A stretch of 6,396 nucleotides of DNA from Planctomycetota bacterium (GTDB lineage: Bacteria; Planctomycetota; Planctomycetia; Planctomycetales; Planctomycetaceae), in NCBI GenBank assembly GCA_024278285.1, contig JAJRTM010000188.1, positions 1 through 6,396 of the forward strand, read 5' to 3'. The translations under genes and the position numbers were made by a program. Position 1 is the first letter of the stretch; the number at the start of each line of letters is the position of its first letter. Below the pieces are notes generated by a model. The model worked only from the letters and a program-made list of their open reading frames with translations, had not been told where the DNA came from and made no database searches. Shown one piece after another: positions 1 through 5,962 of the stretch.

Positions 1-36
1 GCTTGATTTTAACAAGATATTCTCACTCCAACGCAG

Positions 37-55
37 CACGGCTCATAGAGCCGTG
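37..55. repeat. Strong isolated hairpin CACGGCTC-ATA-GAGCCGTG
   Basis: A perfect eight-pair stem with a three-base loop. Neither strand shows an adjacent T-run, so it is not an obvious intrinsic terminator. It could belong to the regulatory or 3' region of a gene beyond the left edge, or be a REP-like unit. Confidence 0.6.
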
Positions 56-371
56 GCACACGAAACCGTTATTTTCCGCAACAGTTCCCCAACACGATAA
101 TACCGTAACTTCCCCATTTTTCGGGTTATTTACCAGCCCAGCACTAGCCCGGTTATTGCCGTTACGGCGTACATCCTGAGGCATTTCATAACATGTAACC
201 GAGGCTAGCGTCCTGCGGCTGATTCATTGACAGGTTTCAGGAACATTTCACTGAATAGTTACCTTCTTTCTTTGTCTCTTCGAGTATTCATGGTAAAAAA
301 ACAAAAACAGGTAGCCAAGGAAAAATGGAGCAGGTCGTCTGACTGAAAAATAATTCGCGAAAATCACGTTG

Positions 372-439
372 ATTCGCGGTTCGACACCTTCCAATCAAGC
401 AAACTGGTTTACGCAGTCGCCTTCGGCTTGCCGTTAAAC
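372..439 (-). repeat. Dispersed intergenic repeat, copy 1 (68-base form)
   Basis: Bases 411-439 are a 29-base core identical in all three copies of the window; on the plus strand it contains CGCCTTCGGCTTGCCG. Bases 372-410 match copy 2 with seven differences, so the 68-base unit agrees at 61 positions. The next five bases outward also mostly match. It starts 19 bases after the stop codon of the secreted propeller gene and reads in the same direction as that gene. Only in this copy do GTTTACG (407-413) and CGTTAAAC (432-439) pair to close a possible stem, so a shared fold is not shown. Position suggests a 3'-untranslated element; mobile or REP-like origin is equally possible. Confidence 0.9.
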
Positions 440-458
440 AAACCGTTCCAATAAAAAC

Positions 459-1820
459 TTACTTCTTTGAAATACAGTAAAGATTATCGCCGGTTCGCAA
501 AATAATTTTGCTGCCAACGATAGCTGGTGTCGCCATGCAAAGTTCTTTTGAATCGAGTTTATTCGTGTGCAGCAATTCAAACTGACGCCCGGCTTTAATG
601 ACGAATGTTTCTCCAAATTCGTTCAAACAGAATATTTTCCCGTTCGATGCCCAGGGAGATGTCGTGAAAGATTTTCCTTCCGGCAGGCGTTGCTTGCCGT
701 AGACAGGTTCCCCCGTGGTTGCATTAAACGAAGTGAAAAAACCGCGATCCTGCAAGACGTAAAGCTGATCGCGATAAACAATCGTAGAGGGATTGTAGGG
801 AGCTGCTTTCTTTTGGCACCATGCGATATACTTGTTCGACGTTTCATCTGGTTGCAGGGAAATGTCTCCTGAGGCACCGGGGCGAATCGCAAAAATTGGT
901 TTCTTGGGATCGAGTATGTAGCCGGATGTCACATACAACAAACCGTGGGCAGCATACGGGTTAGCAATGGTAATGCTCGAAGAACCTGCAAATTCGTAAA
1001 GCAACTTTCCATCAAGATTGTACGAGCGATTTTTTCCACTGCCCGGCACAACAATTTCTGTTCTTAATTGATTCTTCCAAATGAACGGCGTGGCCCAGTT
1101 ACTTTTTTCATCACGGGATACTTTCCAGATTTGCTTACCGGTTTGTTTATTGAAAGCTGCCAGGTAAGAAGAATCTTCGCTATCGCTGACCATAATCAAT
1201 TTTTCGTTATGTAAAATGGGCGACGAAGCAGTCCCCCAATCGAAACGAGTCTTATAAGGCGGTAGCGGTTTCGACCAGACTTGTTTTCCGCTGGTCGTTA
1301 AGCAATACAGGCCGACATCTCCAAAAAGAACATAAACGTGTTTGCCATCGGTAACGGGAGTTTCAGACGCATAACTGTTTTTAATGTGCCGGGATGTTTT
1401 GGGGATGCCGTGATGCAATGTCCGCTGCCAGAGTTCCTTGCCATCGTTCAAACGGAAGCAGATTATTTTCCATTGATGTTCTACCTGAGCCGGCTTGTTG
1501 CGATTGCCGCCGAAGTAAAGACCCGGCTTCGCTTTTTCATCACTTCCCGATAAGCGTACAACCGTCGTCACGAACACTTTGTCATCTGCAACAACTGGTG
1601 ATGACCACCCGCGACCTTCAACCGGTTTTTTCCAGAGGATGTTTTCCGTTTCGCTCCAACGCTCCGGCAACCCCGGATGATCTGCAACGCCCCGAGCGTC
1701 TGTTCCGCGAAACTGCGGCCAATCATCAGCGATCAGACTGGGAGAAAGCAAAGCCATCTGTAGCAAAAATAAACTGCTTACAATAGAGCAATAAAAAGCA
1801 AACGATCTGTTGAAGATCAT
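459..1820 (-). CDS. Secreted PQQ-like (BamB-type) beta-propeller repeat protein
   Basis: 453-residue exported protein of unknown specific function. Residues 1-31 look like a Sec signal peptide: a short basic start (R5), a long hydrophobic stretch over about residues 7-30, and probable cleavage after LIA before DDWPQF. There is no lipobox, so the mature protein should be soluble in the periplasm or released. The mature part starts with DWPQFRG (33-39), a hallmark of planctomycete propellers. Blade-type motifs (hydrophobic, D/N-x-x-x-G-K-x-x-W) recur: LNDGKELWQ (124-132), TTSGKQVWS (175-183), NKQTGKQIWK (224-233), NATTGEPVYG (366-375), plus a degenerate one near 407-418. The last strand, NLYCISKK, closes the protein, so it appears complete. 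Cofactor-binding residues of true quinoprotein dehydrogenases are not evident; the fold may be a scaffold or binding surface. The start is supported by GAGAGGA 8 nt upstream. The gene stands alone, between two copies of a 68-base direct repeat. Family call is secure; function is open. Confidence 0.9.
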   Translation of the reverse strand: MIFNRSFAFYCSIVSSLFLLQMALLSPSLIADDWPQFRGTDARGVADHPGLPERWSETENILWKKPVEGRGWSSPVVADDKVFVTTVVRLSGSDEKAKPGLYFGGNRNKPAQVEHQWKIICFRLNDGKELWQRTLHHGIPKTSRHIKNSYASETPVTDGKHVYVLFGDVGLYCLTTSGKQVWSKPLPPYKTRFDWGTASSPILHNEKLIMVSDSEDSSYLAAFNKQTGKQIWKVSRDEKSNWATPFIWKNQLRTEIVVPGSGKNRSYNLDGKLLYEFAGSSSITIANPYAAHGLLYVTSGYILDPKKPIFAIRPGASGDISLQPDETSNKYIAWCQKKAAPYNPSTIVYRDQLYVLQDRGFFTSFNATTGEPVYGKQRLPEGKSFTTSPWASNGKIFCLNEFGETFVIKAGRQFELLHTNKLDSKELCMATPAIVGSKIILRTGDNLYCISKK

Positions 1821-1828
1821 TCTGTAGT

Positions 1829-1835
1829 TCCTCTC
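1829..1835 (-). promoter_or_regulatory. Ribosome binding site of the secreted propeller gene
   Basis: On the minus strand GAGAGGA lies 8 nt before the ATG at 1818-1820. It is close to the consensus and supports that start, which also gives an intact signal peptide. Confidence 0.75.
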
Positions 1836-1857
1836 TGAAAAATAGAAACATAAGGGA

Positions 1858-1979
1858 ACTTCTATTTACTCAAGAAACTCCCCTTGAACGGAGGGTAGAC
1901 ATTCTTGTCTGCCTTTAATTACAGCATACTCAAACAAGACAGACAGGAATGTCTGTGCTTCTTTGGGATAAATAGAAGT
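1858..1979. repeat. Nested palindromic element upstream of the secreted propeller gene (MITE/REP-like)
   Basis: Outer perfect 11-base inverted repeats (ACTTCTATTTA at 1858-1868; TAAATAGAAGT at 1969-1979) enclose two REP-like palindromes. AGACA-TTCT-TGTCT lies at 1897-1910 and ACAGACA-GGAA-TGTCTGT at 1939-1956. The two palindromes are inverted copies of each other (14 of 15 bases, 1897-1911 against 1940-1954). A small stem TCAAG/CTTGA sits at 1870-1887. A 16-base imperfect direct repeat (1840-1855 and 1970-1985, 14 matches) overlaps the right end. The left end is 37 bases from the ATG of the propeller gene, so its promoter is probably inside or beyond the element. There is no coding capacity. 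Confidence 0.65.
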
Positions 1980-2120
1980 ATAAGGTTCATTCTGATGGCC
2001 GTAACCAAATACTATTTTTCTAAAAAATTGCGAGCCGTTCGCAAACTTTTAACGTTAGTAATACGAATGATTGATCCCCTGATTGGTTAATACTTTATCC
2101 CTAAAAATTAATTGGCGTTC

Positions 2121-2188
2121 ATTTGCGGTTCAATACCTTCCAATCAAACAAACCTGTCTACGCAGTCGCCTTCGGCTTGCCGTTAAAC
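2121..2188 (-). repeat. Dispersed intergenic repeat, copy 2 (68-base form)
   Basis: The core at 2160-2188 is identical to the other copies, and the left part (2121-2159) resembles copy 1. It starts 51 bases after the zwf stop codon, in the orientation of zwf. With copy 1 it forms a direct repeat 1749 bases apart, enclosing the secreted propeller gene and its upstream region. Confidence 0.9.
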
Positions 2189-2239
2189 GATTTATCCATC
2201 AAGTGGGTTTTTCATCGTTAGAAGCGTGCTTTATTCAAC

Positions 2240-3826
2240 TTATAGACTGACGGATGGTTTGCGCCAATGCCGCCCGCTTTTTTCGAGCAATTTATCAGCC
2301 GCTTCCGGTCCCCAGGTTCCAGCCGGGTAGAATTCGGGATCTTGGTTTCTGCTTTCAAGATGTTCCAGAATTGGTGTGACGAATTTCCAGGCAGCTTCAA
2401 GTTCATCGCTGCGGGTAAACAGGGTCGAATCACCTCGCATCACATCAAGCAGCAGCCGTTCGTAGGCTTCAGGTAGTCCGGTTTTGAATTCTTCATCGTA
2501 AGCGAAATCCATTTTCACAGGATGAATTTGATATTGCATGCCGGGGCGTTTTGTCGAACAGGTCAACTGAATTCCTTCGTGAGGTTGAATGCGAAAAACA
2601 AGAGTATTAGGTTTCGCTTCGACCATCGCACACATGTCGCCATCGCATTCGACGGTTGTAAACAGGTTCATCGGCGGATGTTTGAACTGGACCGCGATTT
2701 CACTCACGCGGGCAGGCAACCTTTTACCTGTTCTTATATAAAATGGGACTCCTGCCCAGCGCCAGTTATCGACAAATGCTTCCAGTGCAATGTAAGTTTC
2801 TCGCCGGGAAATTTCTGGAATGCGATCTTCCTGACGGTAACCAGTAAGTATCTCTCCCCCTTCAACCTCAGCAGCCGTGTACTGTCCTGCAATCGCCCAC
2901 CGAGAAATATCGTCTTCATCTCCCGGTCTCATCGCTTGTAGCACCTTCATTTTTTCATCGCGAATATCGTCCCCGCGAAACAAGGCGGGAGGCTCCATCG
3001 CGATCAGGCAAAGCAGTTGTAAAACGTGATTTTGCAGCACATCACGCAATGCCCCCGCTTGATCGTAATAACCGCCCCGCCCTCGCTCCATCCCTTGCGA
3101 TTCTGCAACGGTAATTTGAATATGATCAACATGATTTCGATTTAACAGGGGTTCGAAAATCGAATTGCCAAACCGAAAGAGCAAAATATTCTGTACGGTT
3201 TCTTTCCCCAGATAATGATCGATGCGGTAAATCTGGCTTTCATGCAAATGCCGACTGAGTGAATAGCTCAAACTTTGAGCAGAGGCTAAATCGTGTCCGA
3301 ACGGTTTTTCAAATACCACCCTTAACCAGTTTTCATCTTCGACACTGGGGATCATCCCGGAAGTATCGAGCGATTCTACTGCAGGAAGGAAAAGTTTCGG
3401 CGCAGTCGCCATGTAAACAATTCGTTTGCCCGAAAGCTCAAGCTTTGTTTCCAGTTCTTCCAGCGAGGTTTTCAGTTTTTCGTACTGAGTTGCATCGGTA
3501 ATATCCACCTGACGATAATGCAAACGGCCTGCAAACTGTTCCCAGTCTTTTTCTGTCACTTCTCCGGTGCGCGAAGCTGAGTGGACCGCTTCAAACATTT
3601 CTTTCCGAAAAATATCATCACTTTTTTCCCGGCGAGCCACTCCAATTATTTGAGACTTTTTCGGAAGATAGCCGGTCTTCCAAAGAGTGTACAACGCCGG
3701 GATCAATTTACGTGCGGTTAAATCGCCCGATGCACCAAAAATTAAAATCGTGGCATCTTCGCCCATCTCTCCCCAGGCTTGAGTAGCAGAAAATTTCTCA
3801 GCAGTTCCGTTTTGATTTTGCGACAT
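2240..3826 (-). CDS. zwf: Glucose-6-phosphate 1-dehydrogenase
   Basis: Cytoplasmic enzyme oxidising glucose 6-phosphate to 6-phosphogluconolactone with NADP+ (some homologues also use NAD+), the entry to the oxidative pentose phosphate pathway. The 528-residue protein has the full family layout. The Rossmann nucleotide-binding motif GASGDLTARKL is at 31-41, FEKPFG at 172-177, and the signature RIDHYLGKE at 201-209, where His204 should bind the substrate phosphate. His267 in LQNHVLQ matches the catalytic His240 of the Leuconostoc mesenteroides enzyme by spacing. YIRTGKRL (363-370) carries the substrate-binding Lys368, and TWGP is at 504-507. All expected key residues are present. Homologues are usually about 480-510 residues; the excess is a polar N-terminal extension of roughly 20 residues before MGEDATILIFGASG. 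The first ATG is preferred because AAGGA lies 7 nt before it. No gnd, pgl, opcA, tal or edd is adjacent in the window. Confidence 0.97.
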   Translation of the reverse strand: MSQNQNGTAEKFSATQAWGEMGEDATILIFGASGDLTARKLIPALYTLWKTGYLPKKSQIIGVARREKSDDIFRKEMFEAVHSASRTGEVTEKDWEQFAGRLHYRQVDITDATQYEKLKTSLEELETKLELSGKRIVYMATAPKLFLPAVESLDTSGMIPSVEDENWLRVVFEKPFGHDLASAQSLSYSLSRHLHESQIYRIDHYLGKETVQNILLFRFGNSIFEPLLNRNHVDHIQITVAESQGMERGRGGYYDQAGALRDVLQNHVLQLLCLIAMEPPALFRGDDIRDEKMKVLQAMRPGDEDDISRWAIAGQYTAAEVEGGEILTGYRQEDRIPEISRRETYIALEAFVDNWRWAGVPFYIRTGKRLPARVSEIAVQFKHPPMNLFTTVECDGDMCAMVEAKPNTLVFRIQPHEGIQLTCSTKRPGMQYQIHPVKMDFAYDEEFKTGLPEAYERLLLDVMRGDSTLFTRSDELEAAWKFVTPILEHLESRNQDPEFYPAGTWGPEAADKLLEKSGRHWRKPSVSL

Positions 3827-3833
3827 CGTGAAA

Positions 3834-3838
3834 TCCTT
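3834..3838 (-). promoter_or_regulatory. Ribosome binding site of zwf
   Basis: On the minus strand AAGGA lies 7 nt before the ATG at 3824-3826. It favours the longer 528-residue product over an internal start at Met21, for which family length alone would also be acceptable. Confidence 0.75.
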
Positions 3839-4025
3839 GATTCTTACATTAAAGTATCTGCCTGTTCATGGGGTTGTAACGCACCAATGTTATGGACGTC
3901 AACTGCGATGACTCATAATGAGGTTCCCTGGTTCCTGCATTCTTAAAAACATCTTCTTAGGATCGTATCAATGAAATGCTGCGCAAAAGTGGCAGGATTT
4001 TATTACCACGAAAAAGAAAAGTGTA

Positions 4026-4210
4026 AACCACAGAGACACGGAGAGCACTGAGGCAATGCAAAAAGAGGTGCCTGATTTTTGAAAAGAGCTTCACGTAAAG
4101 TAAAGGAAAAGAACTACTATTTCAAAAAATTAAAATGGTAGATTGAATTTCAATACTTTATAGACGATGCAGGAAATTCTTTTCTCAGTGACCTCTGAGT
4201 CTCTGTGGTT
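4026..4210. repeat. Inverted-repeat element, 27-base arms around about 130 bases
   Basis: The left arm 4026-4052 (AACCACAGAGAC...CACTGAG) and the reverse complement of the right arm 4184-4210 agree at 23 of 27 positions. The interior is AT-rich with no credible gene. ACCACAGAGACAC-type sequences recur, as far as I recall, in intergenic DNA of many environmental bacteria. No clear target-site duplication is visible. It could be a MITE-like remnant or a structured RNA element, lying between the lipoprotein 3' end and zwf. Confidence 0.7.
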
Positions 4211-4231
4211 AGTTTGATTTCTTGTTTGGTT

Positions 4232-4244
4232 CCGGCTTTGCCGG
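4232..4244. repeat. Hairpin CCGGC-TTT-GCCGG after the propeller lipoprotein gene
   Basis: A perfect five-pair stem with a three-base loop, 36 bases past the stop codon at 4281. Its CGGCTTTGCCG centre resembles CGGCTTGCCG in the core of the other post-stop repeats. No T-run follows on the minus strand, so intrinsic termination is not clearly indicated. Confidence 0.6.
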
Positions 4245-4280
4245 GTTAGGAGTTGATGCGGTTCACAAGAGCAGGCGATA

Positions 4281-5780
4281 CTACTTGGAGGAACTCGCTT
4301 TGATATCATAACAGACCAGTGCATTATCGCAGCGTAAGAAGAGTTTCCCGCGGCTCAACACCGGAGCCGCCCAACAGGGGTATTCCATGCGGACCGGCTT
4401 GAAGCGACTGATTTCCTGGAATGATTCTGGACTCGCCTTCACCAAAGCCAACGTTCCGCGTTCCCCTAATACGATCAAATTTCCCTCTGCGTAAATAGAG
4501 GAACCGCGCCCGTAATAAGGCCAGGCTTCCACTTTGCCGGTCTTGCTGTTTTTGACGGTACTTTTTGAAACGGGGGTTAAATGTTCAATCGAACCATCCC
4601 GGCCAGACGTTTGCCAGATAACTTCCCCGGTGGCAACTTTCATGCACTTCATAGCGGCTTCATTTTCGTGCCTGCCGCTGAATCCATAAACGAATTCGCC
4701 CACTGGGGTTGCGGTGGACCAGTGGGTCATTAGGTTGCGTCGATTTCGCCAAACTTCCTTCACGCTTTTTCCATCGGATGAAACTTTCAGTAATGCTGCT
4801 CCGGTTCGGTACGCGGCTGAAATGAGAATGGTATCGCCGATGACAACAGGACGAGCCGCATTTACGGAATCGTGCAAACGCGCACGGAACCAGTATTTGA
4901 AATTTTCTGCACCGGTTTCAGGATCAATCGAAACAAGCCCTTGCCGAACCAGGCATATAATATGTCGCTTGCCATGAATGGTCGCCGCGACCGGGGAAGA
5001 ATAACTGACAAGCATTTCTTCTCCACTCCACTTGTACTGTTTCGGTTCTGACCAGCCGGTTTCGACACCGCTCCAGGTTTTCTTACCAACGCTTTCCCAT
5101 AATGTTTTGCCTGTCCCGGCATCAAAAGCGACTACGCCGGAATTTGGTTGTCCGCCTACAAACACAATCAGCCGATTCCCCTCCAGAATAGGCGTTGCAC
5201 CGACTCCAAAAAAAGCACGTGGAATATTGAATTCTTTTCCTGTTTCACGTTCCCAGATTTTTTTCCCCGTAGCCAGCTCCAAACATAATAACCGCCCCTG
5301 TGCGCCGAATGTATAACAGCGATCTTTTGTCAGTAGTGGCGTACAACGTGGACCGTTGTTGTAACCGTAGGGATCGGCGAATGAAGAAGGCGATTCATAC
5401 TTCCATAAAACTTTTGCAGACCCGGCATCCAGGCACTCTACAATTTCTACGTCATCAATTCGGTGATGAACAACCAGCCGATTTCCACGGACCGAAGGAG
5501 CACTGTAGCCGGTCCCGATTTCACGATCCCAGACAAGCCGCGGCCCTTGCTGCGGCCAGGATTTCAATAAGCCCGTCTCTTGGGAAAGACCATAATTTTG
5601 GTTGCCCAGAAAAACGGGCCAGTCTTCCCCTTCCACGTCGGCAGGCTCCGATTGAGATGTATCAGAGACGCTCGCGACGCCGGCAGCTTCCGGTTCTTTT
5701 GCCGGAGTCCGTTCACAGCCAATCAGAAAGATTATCTGAATGGTAAGTAAAGCGAAAGAAATAAGATTACGTTTGAACAT
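4281..5780 (-). CDS. Lipoprotein with PQQ-like (BamB-type) beta-propeller repeats
   Basis: 499-residue lipid-anchored propeller of unknown specific function. The N-terminus MFKR, a hydrophobic stretch (about residues 6-20) and the lipobox LIGC form a type II signal peptide, so Cys22 should be the lipidated first mature residue. Residues 23-52 are an Ala/Glu/Ser/Pro-rich acidic tether. The propeller begins at DWPVFLG (53-59). Blade motifs follow: LDAGSAKVLWKYE (117-129), LATGKKIWERE (169-179), DAGTGKTLWES (220-230), DPETGAENFKYW (286-297), SSDGKSVKEVWR (334-345), VATGEVIWQT (382-391), a degenerate one at 444-459, and the closing strand LVCYDIK (488-494), which suggests seven or eight blades. 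Resemblance to BamB (outer-membrane protein assembly) is at fold level only; it is not evidence of a Bam role. The Shine-Dalgarno is weak (GAGA, 7 nt before ATG), but the signal peptide directly after this ATG supports the start. The stop is TAG. The downstream region carries a hairpin and an inverted-repeat element. Confidence 0.9.
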   Translation of the reverse strand: MFKRNLISFALLTIQIIFLIGCERTPAKEPEAAGVASVSDTSQSEPADVEGEDWPVFLGNQNYGLSQETGLLKSWPQQGPRLVWDREIGTGYSAPSVRGNRLVVHHRIDDVEIVECLDAGSAKVLWKYESPSSFADPYGYNNGPRCTPLLTKDRCYTFGAQGRLLCLELATGKKIWERETGKEFNIPRAFFGVGATPILEGNRLIVFVGGQPNSGVVAFDAGTGKTLWESVGKKTWSGVETGWSEPKQYKWSGEEMLVSYSSPVAATIHGKRHIICLVRQGLVSIDPETGAENFKYWFRARLHDSVNAARPVVIGDTILISAAYRTGAALLKVSSDGKSVKEVWRNRRNLMTHWSTATPVGEFVYGFSGRHENEAAMKCMKVATGEVIWQTSGRDGSIEHLTPVSKSTVKNSKTGKVEAWPYYGRGSSIYAEGNLIVLGERGTLALVKASPESFQEISRFKPVRMEYPCWAAPVLSRGKLFLRCDNALVCYDIKASSSK

Positions 5781-5787
5781 AAGGAAA

Positions 5788-5791
5788 TCTC
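5788..5791 (-). promoter_or_regulatory. Weak ribosome binding site of the propeller lipoprotein gene
   Basis: Only GAGA, 7 nt before the ATG at 5778-5780, resembles a Shine-Dalgarno. The start is decided mainly by the lipoprotein signal peptide that follows it; translation may be less efficient than for the neighbouring genes. Confidence 0.4.
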
Positions 5792-5856
5792 ATCAAGAAT
5801 GAAAAAAGTCCACCAGAGCGGAGCCTGTACTTCATACGGTTACTGTTGATTTACTA

Positions 5857-5928
5857 AACGGCAAGGCGAAGGTGACATTCGAGCCTTTTTATCCAGCCCG
5901 CATACGCAGTCGCCTTCGGCTTGCCGTT
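5857..5928 (-). other. Long imperfect hairpin after rnc (arms 5857-5876 and 5909-5928)
   Basis: The arms can make 18 Watson-Crick pairs out of 20 (mismatches at 5866/5919 and 5873/5912) around a 32-base loop. It begins 34 bases after the rnc stop and ends about 75 bases before the lipoprotein start. No T-run follows on the minus strand, so it is not a classical intrinsic terminator. It could end or protect the rnc transcript, or be cut as double-stranded RNA. The pairing is read directly; the role is inference. Confidence 0.6.
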
Positions 5929-5933
5929 AAACA
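5904..5933 (-). repeat. Dispersed intergenic repeat, copy 3 (core only)
   Basis: Thirty bases identical to copy 1 (29 shared by all three), starting 29-30 bases after the rnc stop codon and reading with rnc. The 39-base left extension of copies 1 and 2 is absent. Instead, a degenerate inverted copy lies at 5857-5876, so this copy can form the arm of a hairpin. Confidence 0.9.
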
Positions 5934-5962
5934 ATTGTGCCATTATTACGGCAAGTAGTGTA

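Larger units (their letters stand above)
1..458. other. Intergenic region downstream of the secreted propeller gene
   Basis: No gene can be supported on either strand. It holds the hairpin at 37-55, a small GCCG-TTA-CGGC stem at 158-168, and repeat copy 1 at 372-439. The stretch around 199-220 (GAGGCTAGCG followed by TCCTGCGGCT) resembles a short intergenic motif I remember from planctomycete genomes, but only one copy is here. The remainder is featureless to my reading. Confidence 0.6.
1821..2239. other. Intergenic region between zwf and the secreted propeller gene
   Basis: Contains the propeller gene's ribosome binding site, the nested palindromic element at 1858-1979 and repeat copy 2 at 2121-2188. 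The 1990-2120 stretch shows no clear signal. No convincing promoter pair was found. Confidence 0.6.
3827..4280. other. Intergenic region between the propeller lipoprotein gene and zwf
   Basis: Bases 3840-4000 should contain the zwf promoter, but no strong -35/-10 pair stands out; the best guess on the minus strand (TTACAA, 17 bases, TACTTT) is poor. Beyond it lie the inverted-repeat element at 4026-4210 and the hairpin at 4232-4244. There is no supportable gene. Confidence 0.6.

Noticed and set aside
1..42. Minus-strand frame at the left edge reading LRWSENILLKS, reminiscent of RWSETENILWKK in the secreted propeller
   Set aside because: Only 14 codons are visible after an in-frame stop (TGA), there is no signal peptide or ribosome binding site, and it overlaps a hairpin. 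The likeness is probably chance.
376..400. GGTTCGA followed by CCTTCCAATCA, like the T-arm and 3' end of a tRNA, or an att site
   Set aside because: The T-stem would have only about two pairs, no anticodon or D-arm precedes it, and no integrase is near.
459..1820. True PQQ-dependent alcohol or glucose dehydrogenase
   Set aside because: The protein is too short and shows no recognisable cofactor-binding or vicinal-cysteine features of those enzymes; only the propeller repeat family is supported.
1905..2090. Plus-strand open frame of 61 codons between the genes
   Set aside because: It begins inside the palindromic element, has no Shine-Dalgarno, and its composition does not look like a folded protein; it is most likely a chance frame.
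3850..3895. zwf promoter TTACAA-17-TACTTT on the minus strand
   Set aside because: Each hexamer matches the sigma-70 consensus at only three of six positions, no better than expected in AT-rich DNA.
4130..4324. Minus-strand open frame of 64 codons overlapping the end of the propeller lipoprotein gene
   Set aside because: It starts inside the real gene in another frame and ends in the inverted-repeat element; no recognisable features.
567..5746. Several plus-strand frames of 70-148 codons opposite the three complete genes
   Set aside because: They are antisense shadows of well-supported genes, with biased, low-complexity translations and no start signals.
411..5932. Three identical 29-base repeats as a CRISPR remnant
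   Set aside because: The copies are kilobases apart, each after a gene, with no spacers and no cas genes.
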